From Paraphaeosphaeria minitans (Eukaryota; Ascomycota; Dothideomycetes; Pleosporales; Didymosphaeriaceae): a stretch of DNA of 64,000 nucleotides. Both the position numbers and the translations under genes were made by a program. Below the pieces are notes generated by a model. That model made no database searches and was not told the origin of the DNA. It worked only from the letters and a program-made list of their open reading frames with translations. This document shows, piece after piece, positions 1-11,771 of the stretch (positions are counted from its first letter, which is position 1; the number at the start of each line of letters is the position of its first letter). The DNA is taken from assembly GCA_015832175.1 (NCBI GenBank), contig WJXW01000012.1:1384001-1448000 (forward strand). Reading direction: 5' to 3'.

Positions 1-10
1 CAGAGGCTTC

Positions 11-428
11 TTAGAAACCGTGGACCTTTATGGTTTTGGCATCGAGGCCCAGCCCCTCCTTCTTGTCGGTGAGGAACTCTTGGACATCTTTGCGCTGATC
101 GCCCTGCAGCTGGATCACCTCGCCCATCTCGCTGTCGGTGACAACGGTGCCATTGCAGGCAAACTTCTTCTTGATCACCTTGAGGATCTTCTTCTGGTCG
201 AATTTCTTGGGCAGGCCTTGGACCGTGGTCAACGTCTTGCGACCATTGCGCTCTGTGACTCGTTAGCAGGTGCGACACGACGCGAAAGCACGCGGGGTCG
301 TACGGGGCTAACTTACGCTGGATACGGATGTGAATGTAATTCTGACTAGTTGTCTTGACGTCGCCGACTGAGTCTTCGGCCTCCGCGAACGGGTCGAAGG
401 ACTTGAGGTTCTGGATGTCCGTGGTCAT
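11..428 (-). CDS. sui1: Translation initiation factor eIF1 (SUI1)
   Basis: Complete 117-aa protein in two exons, 428..317 and 252..11, joined across a 64-nt intron with a GTAAGT donor and CACAG acceptor. The phase is 1, and the split Gln codon restores a continuous frame. The second exon carries the SUI1 fold core: the RNGRKTLTTVQGLP segment, the basic KKFDQKKILKVIKKKFACNG region, then GEVIQLQGDQRKDVQEFL and the C-terminal IKVHGF. These are hallmark eIF1 segments. Known role of the family: it binds the 40S platform near the P site and enforces start-codon selection with eIF1A, eIF2 and eIF3. The length is slightly above the usual 108-113 aa. The start is the first ATG, and the N-terminus MTTDIQNLKSFDPFAEAE is typical of eIF1. 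Exon sequence and phase are seen directly; function rests on family resemblance. Confidence 0.96.
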
Positions 429-3043
429 GAATCTGGTTGACGAGTCCTCTGCTGAAGCGCGGTTTGAGGGAGCACGTTTGGTGTACGGGCGCGGTGGTGG
501 TGTCGGCTGAGGGTGCGGGTGGAGTCGTGGGAGAAGTTAGGTTAAGAGGGGCTCTGGTGCGGGCTGTGTTGGGAACCTCGCCACCTGCCCGCCAAGCCTT
601 CTTATGTCATCAGGTCCCGGTCGCACATGTCGCACGGGACCGCCGCTCTTTCATTCCCAATATTGCGCGTTCCAGTTCCGGGCTGGCTTTCCCTTGGAAC
701 TTTACACAGAGTCATACATGAAGTCGAGTGAAAATGAATGTCGACGTGCTATACACTCAACGAAACATTACGTTTCGGAATACCTACACAGCCGGGATAA
801 ATCAAGATGGCACGGCTTGTTGAGGCTGTCTTACCTACCCAGAACACCATCCACCACCATGATACCGTCTCCAACACACTCGGTGGATGTCACAAAACTG
901 TCCTAAACTTTGCGTGGTAAACATATCCCTGGTGTTCCGGATACGTGTTTATTGTTACTCGCATGTGGTTTTGGGTTCGTGTCCAAAAGGCTATCACCAG
1001 ATCTGTACTCATACTTAGACAGCTTCGCGATTGGCGGCTGATGCGGATGCCAATGGAGCCGTGGTATCCATGATACGGAGTGAATCTTATAAATTCATCG
1101 TTAGAGTGTGTCAGCCATAGCCAACACAGGCTGCTTCATCTGTGGGAATTTTGCTCTTGGAGCACATCCCACACGTCTGCCGAAGGGCCTTTCTTTAGCA
1201 TCAATAGTGTCGGACCCAGCGTTGCCATCGCGGACAACATGGATAGTTTCTTCAGTACACCCATGAAGCTCTACGGTGAAGTGTGCCACACTCATAGACT
1301 CTGGTAGGTGACAAACGAAATATCTGGCCAGAACGCTTGAATTACTCTTTAGATCTCTTACCAGACGTGACTTACACACTCAATAAACACCTCTTAAAGT
1401 ACTTGCCTAATTGTAACTACTAGTAACTGCCAAGGGAGTGACCCTCAACTTCCCGATACCGTTCCTAAAGACATGGGTGGGAAGAGTTGGTTCTGTGCCT
1501 GAATGCCTAACAGGACCGCCTTCTTCTACGGGGTTACCAACACTAGGTAGCACCGAAGTAGGCGGTTGGCTCCCCGTTGATTCAAGACCATTTATCCGGG
1601 CGGAGAAGCGTCTGAACACAACCGTTATAAAATGTACGTTCCACTCTGTGCACGCAGGGACACGATACGCCTCCGACAGTTCAAGATCTGCCAACGCACG
1701 CAATTCGAGTGGTATGATGCGCACCGCTTTCTTGTTGAAACAGGTCTGATTGGTCACAAATGACGGATCGCATTTATAGACTGTATACGGCCTACCGATC
1801 TCGCTGCTTGTGTCGCTTGCAACCATGCACAATCATGTGCACTTTTGGTTGGAATAGCATGCGCCGCATTTTATCTATGCACAATGTACGTAGTTGCTTG
1901 CCGTCAAAATTCGACTTCATGGCGATGCTCGAGCATGTGCGGATCTTCTCATTGCGATTGTTTTAGTGACAGCGCCACATAGGGGGCCCAGCTTGGCAAG
2001 TAGGCACGTAAATCTACGATCAATCACTCCATCTCGTGCGAGATGCGAGATGTATTAGGTCATATAATGGCAATTTCCTGTCTGTAAACTCACAAGACTT
2101 CATCTCGAGATCAACATGAAATGCTCACCTCTTACTCTGCAACGGGGTTGTTGTCTAGGACTCGTAGTCTCCACTCCCGACGCCCATTCAAGTACTACCG
2201 TTAATTGGCAGCATGAAGGTGGTTGCTGAATTGCATGAGGGATCGAAATTATTAGAAAACGGAATGTATGCTCGGGTACGCATTCGGATCTTTGTTTACA
2301 TGTGCTTTAGCTGGGGCGTAACAAACGACATGCAAAAATGTCAAATCCCATTGGAGCAGCGAAATCATGAGATTGTGACCCCCGAGACTTGAACAACATG
2401 CCGTGCAGATACTAAACTTGTGCGATGGAATGCCGGTAGCGCAGCAGGAAGTAGGGCTCGGACCTCTTGGTGACAAGAATTGGGGCTACCATACATAGGA
2501 CACATACACCAGAATAGTCGGCTTCACCTCCACACCCTGGCCAGCTTATTTGCACTTGCTGTAGTGAAAAAATCCGAAGCAGGGAGGCGACGTCCACTAA
2601 CATGGTGTGATTTAACGATAGGTTGCCCAGGTGATCTATATCTCGATCATCAGGATCGTTCACTCCACTGCCACTTCTATGCGCTGCAGTCGTTTTTCTT
2701 GGCAAGACCCTCCCAGCAGCGTTTCACAGACGGAGAAAATGTGAGACTAACCCTGAGTGATACGGCGGTGCTGAACGGCCGCTTGAGCCAGGTGAAGATG
2801 GACCCACTGCGGACGAAATTGTAAGTCCTCTCGCGTCCATTTCCTTGGTGTGCTCGAGGTTGAACAACTCTCCTTTCGGCTTGAAGTTCGTTGGTCAACG
2901 CTCGCTGTTTCCGTTTGTCATACTGCGACTGCCTGCTAAACGCTCGTTTCTCAAGTAGCATGCACTAACCCACACTTGACCCTTCCTTTTGCGTTCTTAT
3001 TGAGGGGGCCATTACCTTCGATCCCCTTAATCCTTACTCCAGC
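429..3043. other. Gene-free stretch, 2.6 kb
   Basis: Between the divergent eIF1 and DUF3431 genes. All open frames here are short (at most about 140 codons), overlap on both strands and show no recognisable motif or splice-consistent extension. The first few hundred bases presumably hold the eIF1 promoter. I see no tRNA, repeat array or transposon end. Confidence 0.6.
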
Positions 3044-5371
3044 ATGGAGACTCTTAGAAAGGAAGAACAACCGCGCGGTTGGATCCGTGGGAACGTGCCT
3101 ACGATTCGGACACCAAGGTATCTGTGGGTCGCAGCCGCCAGCGTGTCGGTCTCTAGCTCTAGGTGAGTGTCAATGTTACTATCTCGTCAACGGAAAACAT
3201 TTTCGCGCTGTGCATGCACTGGCCCAAGGCTGGCGATTGTGCAGCGAGATACACAAACTACCCCGGACTTGCTGACTTGTAATCAGTAGGTTATAATCGC
3301 CATTTGAGCTTCAGCTCAAGATGAAGATACGCAACCTAACACCTTCAATCTGCAGGGTACCTGCTCGTCGAGCTGAACGTGAATTTTCCACTTCACTTGT
3401 GTCTCCTGCAATTTGCGGCTCTCGCAACCGTTGTCGCGCTGTCATGTTCGATTACGTCCGATGCACCGTCACTTCCACTACGAAACGTCGCCATCCCAGG
3501 ATGTACCAAACTTGCCCTCGCACTGTTATCTACGGCTGCAGGCATGATACTCGGGCTCCAGTCTCTTCTACACTTCCAGAATCTACCTACACTTATGATG
3601 CTTACAGTAAGCACGTCTTCTTACCTACCAAAGGCGGGTAGTACTGACCAGACAGGCAACTTGCTATTGCATGGAAGCATTGTTCCTCTCCATTCTCCGT
3701 AACGACTCGCGATCACGCCTCGAAGTGTGTCGCATCGCTATCGCCACGCTGTCCTGCGCCGGCATCCTCGTAGGCGAATACAGACTGCTCCCACAAAATA
3801 TTGAGACAGCCATCCCTGCAGTCCTGTTGACTGGAGCTGCAAGAGCGTTATGGTCCATGACTTGCCGGTCCTCACGCGATTCAATCGTCACCACTAGACA
3901 AGCCAATGCGCTCCTCAGCCTAGTCGGATTGCTGCTTGCTACTGTGTGTATTTTTTACCGTGGTGATGAGACGATGGCTCGACTCGGTTCTGCTCTGGAG
4001 TACAGATACCTACCGCTTCTGGCAATCAATCTTCTTGCCACTGCAGCGGCGCTACATAGTGGGAAGTCGTTCCTGGTGCCTATCGACTTTGCGAAGAACG
4101 ACGGCCATGGAAACAACACCAGCAACGTACTCTCTCTCCTAGCAATGACAGGCATTGCAGGATTACTTTCAGCTTCTAAACTTCGGCGATCGTACACCTC
4201 GTGGCCGCAGTATGCGTTTTTCGCCTTGGTAGCTGTGTTGTTGTCTAGTCGAGATCTAGGCGCAAGGTATCGACCCAGATGGGTTGCCATGTACAACGCC
4301 GTTTCGAGCGACGTCGATTTGCAGTCGGTGGACAGTGAGGGCATTTCTGTATCGCAGCCATCCGAGGACTCGGAGGCCACATACGTTGCACCAGCTTCTG
4401 GAGATCGTAAAACCGTCTTGTTGCGGATCGTTCTTATTACTGTGGTTCTTCCCGCAGCTTGGCTGACGTACTTCACTCTTAACTTCTCCCGGCACATACA
4501 CCACGACGCATTCGAACTGCAACCGATACTGGATCTTACCTACGCTCCGCAGAGGAACACTGAGATCGTCATTAGTATGTTCAAAGAACCTTCCGATCAA
4601 GTGGCCCGCCTCGTCTCTGTGCTTAAAGCCATGGACAACATAGCAAGTGATGCTAGGGTTCACATCTATATCAAGGACATGAATGCAAATGTGGAAGAGC
4701 TACAGCAGGCCACAGGCGCCAACGAGGTGACGTCTTTGCCTAATATCGGACGCGAGGGCGAGACATACCTGAAGCATATCTTAGGTAACTGGGATACGCT
4801 TGCTCGAGAGACGATCTTCCTCCAGGCCGGTGTTCACAATCTGCGCGAGTTTCATCCTCGTGTACGCGACTACTTTATTCCAGGGCGGACCGGGATGCTG
4901 AGCCTGGGCTGGTCTGGCCAGGTGTGCAACTGCGATGCCTGCGGTGACCGATTTGACTTCTGGGATACTACGCATCTTTTCCCCAAGATCTCCAATCGCA
5001 TCAACAATGGTTCCAAGTGCGATAGGGTGCTACTTAGCTACAAAGGCCAGTTCATTGCATCGGCGAAACGCATTCGTGGTGTTCCCAAGGCTATCTACCA
5101 AGATCTACACAACGCGTTCGTGAACCAGGTCAGTTGGGCGCACCAGGAGGAATACCTGCAGGGCAGACCAGACTCGATGAATGCACCGGTTTTCGGGTTT
5201 ACAATGGAGCGCATGTGGAATTTGCTACTCCAATGCAATAGCATGGAAATCGCATGGAGATGTCCAACGTTGCTGAGCGGTCATCGCATAGGTGGAAATA
5301 TCGAGGATTGTCAGTGCTTGGACCCGAAGTCGAATTCGTCAGGTCCAGAAAGCAGGGGGCGAGTACAGTGA
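3044..5371 (+). CDS. Transporter-like (DMT/TPT) membrane protein fused to a C-terminal DUF3431 domain
   Basis: Modelled as four exons: 3044..3162, 3229..3278, 3356..3606 and 3656..5371, giving 711 aa. The three introns are 66, 77 and 49 nt, and all phases agree. The tiny exon 2 restores a Trp codon and the segment LLTWYLLVELNVNFPLHL, which reads like the first helices of a drug/metabolite or triose-phosphate-type transporter. Hydrophobic helices continue to about residue 350 (for example LPTLMMLTATCYCMEALFLS and LSCAGILVGEYRLLPQN). A further helix (VLLRIVLITVVLPAAWLTYF) precedes a soluble domain starting at EIVISMFKEP. That domain has W..L....IFLQAG.H, LGWSGQVCNCDACGDRFDFW and an LPNIGREGETYL stretch, matching the fungal DUF3431 glycosyltransferase-like family. 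Substrate and reaction are unknown; a Golgi or ER membrane location is inference. The first exon is the least certain part. Confidence 0.8.
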
Positions 5372-6479
5372 TTGTTTTCTTGAGCATAGCAACGGCGTTC
5401 GCGGACAGGCACATATACCCGGGTTTGGGCGGAATCCTGTAGGTATTAGCTTGTGAGTCACATACGGTAGGTACCTACGGTACCTAGAGCATTGGGGGCT
5501 GAACCCAGCAGCGACCACCTTCGTGGTGGGAGGCGCAGGAAGAATTTGTCCACAATCCACGCGCGTGTCCTTAGTTCTTCAGCTGCTCGTCTGACCCTAC
5601 GCACATGAACGCCGAGACGGTGGGATGTACGCAACGGATATAGCGCTTCCTTTTTCGGTACCTAACTACCCGCAAGGTAATGTGCTGCCAGGTGTAGGTA
5701 CCTACCTTGCGGGCTTTGATTCGCGTTCATATTGATGGAATAAGGCCCTCAGGAATCCAGGAAAATGTTTCGAAACATCATTACCTACCTACCTAGGTAG
5801 CGAGATTGGACTCTTTACCACGATTTCCCATCTGAACGAAACAATCAGTCCCGCTCTCCATTTCTGTTCGCCTTCTTCGAAGACGTCAGCCTCGGCTCGC
5901 TAACCAACCCTGCCACTTCCCCAGCTAATCCTTCCTCCTACCATCCCTCATCCAGCCCACAACACACAGATCTGGCAATTAATCGCCGTGGCCGCATTTA
6001 ATCGAGGCATTGAAGTCTCCCGGCCGTGTTGTTTATCGATTTTCCCCGCGTCTCCGCGCGACACGGGACAGTAAGCACAATGGGACGTACGTCATTAGGT
6101 ACCTAGCGACTGGGCTCTGTGCCGAATGGCCTTTAGATACCGGGTTCTCTGGGAGCATTGTCCATACAACGGAGCTCATCCTGGCTTTCCGTGGGTCCCG
6201 GGCGCCGAAATTGGGGATGACCTGCGAGGGCGCAGCTGGGTGGCTTTTTTGGCGCGCCGTACGGTAGGTAGACTAGGTAATGGACGGGGTGAAGTGTACC
6301 CAAGCTTGGTATGAGCTTGCTTTAAGGTCGTGTGCTTGCCGGTACCTCGTCGCAGTTTTCTTCCTGTGTCCGAGTCTCGCTGCAAGGATTTGGTCTTAGA
6401 GCGTTGCATAGCTTCCTGTTGTCTGCGCAAGGTCTTCGGTACCGTACAGCAATCGTCACTTGAATTGTGTGTTGCAAAG
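5372..6479. other. Intergenic region with GGTACC words and small inverted repeats
   Basis: No coding signal. It holds many TAGGTACCTA/ACCTACC words. A perfect 11-bp inverted repeat lies at 5669-5679 (cccgcaaggta) and 5703-5713, with a 23-nt loop. A 14-bp palindrome (atgtttcgaaacat) lies at 5765-5778. It should contain the terminator of the DUF3431 gene and the promoter of the esterase gene. Confidence 0.55.
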
Positions 6480-8445
6480 ATGAAGGGTCTTCTGGGCATT
6501 GCGGCTTCGCTCGGAGCTGTGTCTGCGCAGTACAGCACTGGTGACGGTGCGAATGCGTCCCTGCCAATCGTGGACCTCGGTTATGAAATTTACCGGGCGA
6601 CTGGTTATAATGTAAGACTTCGTTGATGATTCTCGTGACTAGGAGAAGTACTGATCAATACACAGGACACAGGTCGCTTCTACAACTTCAGCAACATCCG
6701 CTATGCAGCACCACCGGTCGGCAAATTGAGACTCGCTTTGCCGGAAGCTCCAGAAACGAACAGATCTTCCATAAACGATGGCAGTGTTGGCCGGTATGTT
6801 CAACACCGAATGTTCACAGCCATGTGCTGCTTTGACTAACACTTGTAGAATCTGCCCGCAAGCTACCCCAGCGTGGACCCCCTTCTCCGCCCAAGTCCTC
6901 ACCAACTCGTTCCTCGGTATCAGTTCTGCCAATACTCCAATCTATACTCCGTCAGGTGCCAACTCGACCTCCAATGTCACTGGACCCGGTCCTTTGGAGA
7001 CGGAGGATTGTCTCTTTCTTGATGTGTTTGTCCCGGAGAAAATCCTCGCTCGCGCCAATTCCTCCGGATATGGAGCGCCTGTATTGGTATGGATCTATGG
7101 TGGCGGATACGTCGTAGGAAGCAAATACAACAACCCGGCCGGTCTGCTCGCGGAGTCTGGAAAGCTTGGCGATGCAGAGGTCGTGTATGTGTCGCTGAAC
7201 TACCGACTTGGTGCGCTAGGATTTACGAGTGGTCCTTCCTTTAATGCGGAGGGAGGTGCGAGTAACCTCGCGCTGTACGATCAACGATTCGCCCTTGAAT
7301 GGGTACAGAAGAACATTCACCTATTCGGCGGAGACAAGGACCGAGTCACTGTATTTGGAGAAAGCGCAGGTGGAGGTAGCATCATGCACCAGATTACCGC
7401 GTACGGAGGCAGCAAAGGGCCCGCTCCTTTCCAACAGGCAGTGACACAATCTCCGGGATGGATCCCTGTACAGTCTTCGTCCTACCAAGAAGACACGTAT
7501 CAGAAGTATTTGACACTGACGAACAGCTCGTCACTAGCGGATATTCGCAAGCTCTCTTCTGAGGCTGCGATCCGAGCCAACGCCCAGCAAATCGCATATG
7601 ATCCGCCATGGGGTGGCTACGTTTACGGTCCGGTCGTTGACGGGCTCTTTGCTCCTCTCCTACCCGGTCAACTTCTCGCTCAAGGCCGTTTTGACAAGAA
7701 CGTTCGTGGTACGTAAGCTCGGGGTACAAGTTCTGGATGCTATGAGCATGCAATATCGGAACATTTCCAGATATTGCTCGCAAGCTCTAGCCTAGCTTAC
7801 TACTCTCTTCTTCCCCTAACTACTAATCCTTTGATGAAGAGTACCAACCACTAACTTGTACTCCCAACTTTAGTTTTGGTCGGCCACAACACGAACGAAG
7901 GCCCCTACTTCACGCCGCCATACGCCAACTCGACTGAGCGAATTGCTACTCAACTCAAACACACGATCCCTAGCATACCCCAATCATCCGTCGACTACGT
8001 CACGGACACGCTGTACCCCGCAGTCTTCGACGGCAGCCAGGGCTACACTGACAACTATACGCGGGCCTACAGCATCGTAACCGAGGGCATCTTCACCTGC
8101 AATACAAATTACCTCTCCACGGGCTTCCAGAACAAAACCTACTCCTACCTCTTCGCCGTACCGCCGGCTTACCACGCCTTCGACATCCCATACACCTTCT
8201 TCGACGGCGGCGCTACCAGCCGCCTACCGACCGGGGTGACGAACCGGACTGTTGCGGTGGCGCTGCAGGAGTTCATCACGAGCTTCGCGAAGACAGGCGT
8301 GCCGGAAGCAGAGGGAATCATGAAGTTCCAAATGTACGGGCCCGATGCCAAGGTTTTGGAGCTGAACGTAACGGGGATCGAGGAGGTTCATGACAGCAAT
8401 GCTAGCAAGCGTTGCAATTGGTGGCAAAAGGGGCTGGTGTCGTAG
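6480..8445 (+). CDS. Secreted type-B carboxylesterase/lipase
   Basis: Four exons, 6480..6611, 6666..6793, 6849..7708 and 7874..8445, give 563 aa. All phases are consistent, and the donors are GTAAGA, GTATGT and GTACGT. The N-terminus MKGLLGIAASLGAVSA looks like a signal peptide. The alpha/beta-hydrolase landmarks of family B are present: RYAAPPVGKLRL, EDCLFLDVFVP, the oxyanion-hole segment WIYGGGYVVG, LGALGF, and the nucleophile elbow GESAGGGS with Ser259. In the C-terminal half HAFDIPYTF probably holds the catalytic His. Several N-x-S/T sequons fit secretion. Known chemistry is hydrolysis of carboxylic esters; the substrate cannot be read from sequence. It is unlikely to be a cholinesterase, since fungal members are broad extracellular esterases. 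It stands alone, 1.1 kb from the DUF3431 gene. Confidence 0.93.
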
Positions 8446-9647
8446 TATCGCTACCACGTGGTGCGCTTCCTAGAGGGGCTTGAGATGTGAGATAATGTAA
8501 TAATGAAGATGACTGATGGAGCTTGATGGAGCCGTACAGGCTCGGCACTGAGGAATAGGCGTGGCGATCGGAGCGACCTAAAGGGAGGTGAAAGTGACAG
8601 TCGGACAAACAGACAGCATCTTCACCCTGGCAGCTAACGAACCCTTGGGTAAGCTCAAAGTGACTTGATGGGATAAAGGAATAACGAAACACCTGACTAA
8701 AAGAAAGACATGCTCCATAACACCGATAGGAACTAGCATGTATCTTACTGAGACTTGAGGAATTTGAGCGCCTTGTGGAGGCTCGAAAATGGGAGGACGC
8801 CCCTGTAGAATCGACTGCTTGTAAAGAACGGACCTGAGCCCCGTTGTCCAATACGATATCCATCCACGAGCCACTCCCAGTTAAGATGATCACCTGGCTG
8901 CAGTAATGCTTTGATGAGACACGTCCGCATATTGGCGGACAGTAAAGGGCGCATCGTCGCTAGGTGCTTCTAATCATTTAAATGGCCATCGAAAGGTGAG
9001 GAAGACGTGTGTCGTGCATAGTACCTACAGGACACTGTGCGGACTTTCGTAGGGCAGCTGCATCTTCGGACCTAAACGCCATATGTGAACATGCTCTTCC
9101 GCTCCATTACAAGGTTGGATGAATTGGGTCCTACAGATATGAGATATGCAATAGTGAAAATGATTTAACGTAGTATGATGGACCCACGATAGGTAGCTCC
9201 GCACTAGGTAAGTAGGTATCAAGTAGGTATCGTCATGTTTCCATTATCGTTTCGAGGTCTGCCAGGCTTCCCTCGTGGAGCTGGACATTTAGTTGACGAA
9301 GTGTGAAGCTGCACCATCTCAGCAGCATCTGTATATTTCCAACAGTAAGGCGAGTTAGGCGTGTGAGATGTTGTCTACATGCCGAATACCGAGCAGGGCA
9401 CGCAATCGCGCATCGCATCGCGATGTGCCTGGAAGCTATGGCCACCACCACGACATATCTACGTCATAGTACCTAGGTAGCTGCCACCAGCTCTGCAACC
9501 AATGCCGCAAGCTTCTCCGCCCTTTATAACCCTTCTTCGCCCGTGAGCTTTCCCAATCTCCCAGTACCCAGCAGTTCATTACCTCACCAGCCGACCCTAC
9601 ACCAATTCACCTCACAACACCACCACCGCACTCCTACAACCGCAGCC
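8446..9647. other. Intergenic region, 1.2 kb
   Basis: Open frames on the minus strand at 8402-8893 overlap each other and the esterase 3' end and show no motif. The last about 170 bases, rich in pyrimidine and CACC words, look like the promoter and 5' leader of the LEA-like gene, with cctttataacc at 9522-9532 as a possible TATA element. Nothing else is recognised. Confidence 0.5.
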
Positions 9648-10028
9648 ATGTTCCGCACCCAGATCGCCCGCCAGGCCCGCCTCTTCAGCACCTCCCCCAT
9701 CGTTCGCAAGAGCCCTGTCGAGGCCGTCAAAGATGCCGCTAAGGCCGTAGACCGCACCATCTCCGGCGCTGCCGTCAAGGGCATTGAGAAGGGCGGTACG
9801 TTTCTCCCCATCACCCAAAGACGGCTGTAAACACGTGCTGACGAGCCGACAGAGGAAGTCGCCGACAAAGTAAAGCAGGCGACCCCCGAGACCAAGGGCG
9901 AGGCCAAGGGCCAGGCCAACGAGGTGGCCGGACAGGCAAAGGGCAAGGCGTCCGAACTCGCGGGCGAGGCCAAGGGCAAGTCACAGGAGCTCAAGGGCGA
10001 GGCCAAGGGCAAGGCAAACCAGATCTAG
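9648..10028 (+). CDS. Small mitochondrial LEA-like (repetitive Lys/Ala/Gly) protein
   Basis: Two exons, 9648..9795 and 9853..10028, give 107 aa. The 57-nt intron has a GTACGT donor and CGACAG acceptor and splits a Glu codon. The N-terminus MFRTQIARQARLFSTSPIVR is an amphipathic, Arg/Ser-rich, acid-free stretch typical of a mitochondrial presequence. The rest is low-complexity and helical: imperfect 7-11-residue repeats of the type GEAKGKAxELAG / GQAKGKASELAG, resembling group-3 LEA or CsbD-like stress proteins. Such proteins are known to stabilise membranes and enzymes during desiccation or osmotic stress. The location in the matrix is inferred from the presequence. It could instead be an inner-membrane-associated small protein of unknown role. 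Confidence 0.8.
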
Positions 10029-10406
10029 ACGTGCTTTGCTTTGCTTGAAGGATCGCTTGAAAGGGAAAATCAAAGATGGGGATGAGATGATATGACGGAT
10101 ATTCGGCTTCGTGTACCAATATTTTAGCGTTCATCAGGTCGACGACTTACGACTTGTTTCTTTTTTGGAGGCCGGGGTTTTGGGAATGCAAACAAGTTCA
10201 TCGCCATTGATGTGTCTTCTCTTTGCCGTGCCGATCAATATCGTGATGTACGAATTCCGTGGTTGTGAAGTATCACAAACTATGATGACGGTTCTGATCA
10301 TTGTTTGAATGCTTGATTATGAGTGCAGAGTGTTGAGCCCTCTGCGAGGCTTCTATCCTAGTGTACACAGCGCAAGCATCTCCTCTCCTCATCAAGACCC
10401 ACACGC
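10029..10406. other. Convergent 3' intergenic region
   Basis: 378 bp between the LEA-like gene (+) and rpt3 (-). No coding signal. It should hold the 3' UTRs and poly(A) signals of both convergent genes. Confidence 0.5.
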
Positions 10407-11771
10407 TTACTTGTAGAAGTCAAACTTATCCGCCTCCGTCGCGCCCTTGACCTGGCTGGTGTACGCCTCCTCCAGATCGCTCTGGATGATGTTGTACCTG
10501 TTCTTCCGCACAGCCCTCAAACCCGCCTCCTGCATGATCGCCGCAATGACAGCACCCGACAACGGATCATTCCGCACGATCAAGCTGTCAAGGTCGACCT
10601 CGGGGGACAAGCTCATCTTGCTGGCAACAGTGCCGAAGATGAGACGGCGCTCACGACGATCTCGTAGCGACGGGAATTCGATTTTTCGGTCGAGACGACC
10701 TGGTCGGAGCAGCGCGGGGTCGAGCGTGTCGGCACGGTTGGTCGCCATGATGACCTTCACGTTCGACGTCTGATCGAAACCGTCCATCTGGTTGAGCAGC
10801 TCGAGGAGGATACGCTGGACTTCGCGGTCGGCACCGGTCTGCGCGTCGAAACGCTTCGTAGCGATAGCGTCAATCTCGTCGATGAAGATGATGGACGGTG
10901 AGTTCTCTCGCGCCATGCGGAACACGTCGCGCACCATGCGCGGGCCTTCTCCTAGATATTTCTGTACAAACTCCGAGCCGACCACACGGATGAATGATGC
11001 AGTCGTGCTGTTGGCCACTGCCTTCACCAACATTGTCTTTCCGGTTCCTGGGGGCCCGTACAGCAGAACACCGCGCGGCGGGTCGATACCGATCTGCTTG
11101 TACAGGTCGAAGTGTGTCAGCGGGAGCTCAACAGCTTCCCGGATCTCCTGCTTCTGCATATCCAGACCTCCCACGTCTGCGTATGTAACATCGGGCTTCT
11201 CATCTTGGCCAAGCATGGCAATGGAGGAATCCGCTTCCGGCGGGAGGATGTCTACCAGGGCGTTCGAATGGCGGTGGAGAGCGACCGAGGAAGAGGGCTT
11301 GAGCAGCTCACGATCGAGGGTGGAAAGGATGCGGACGACATAGTTCGAACCGGTTGATGACTGTACAATGCCAGTGCTGCAAATGTCAGCTGTGTTAAAG
11401 TCGTGCCTCATATGGTATCCTACTTCTGATCTATCGCCTCCATGAACTGGCCGATGACGAGGGGTACACTCTGGATGCGCTTGATCTCCTCTTGTGCACG
11501 CACCAACTCCCGCTTCAAACTTCGCTGCTCATCCTTGATGTACTCTTCCTGGAGGTGGATGTACCTGGCGCCAGTTAGCGCACTGCACGCAGCGTCATCG
11601 AACTATTTCCACTCACTCTAGCTGTCGCTGGAGCTTCTTGAAGGTCGAGTAGTCGTCCTGACCGTCTGTGCTGAAGCCCTCCAGCGTGTCGAAATTCGGT
11701 ATCGATGAGGGGAGCTGCTTCTTGTGAGGGGGTACTGTGTTGTGCGGGTTCTCCACAGCGGCGTCAGCCAT
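10407..11771 (-). CDS. rpt3: 26S proteasome regulatory ATPase subunit Rpt3
   Basis: Three exons, 11771..11617, 11564..11424 and 11376..10407, give 421 aa with all phases agreeing. Order of domains: an N-terminal coiled coil ([21 protein letters not shown]), the OB-fold region ending [20 protein letters not shown], then an AAA module. The module has Walker A GPPGTGKT at about 206-213, Walker B IIFIDEID at about 261-268, and the second region of homology with [20 protein letters not shown]. The C-terminus DKFDFYK ends in an HbYX motif, carried by Rpt2, Rpt3 and Rpt5. The phrase [14 protein letters not shown] is characteristic of Rpt3 (PSMC4). Known role: it is one of six ATPases forming the base ring that unfolds substrates and opens the 20S gate. 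It is a single-copy housekeeping gene with no visible disruption. Confidence 0.96.
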
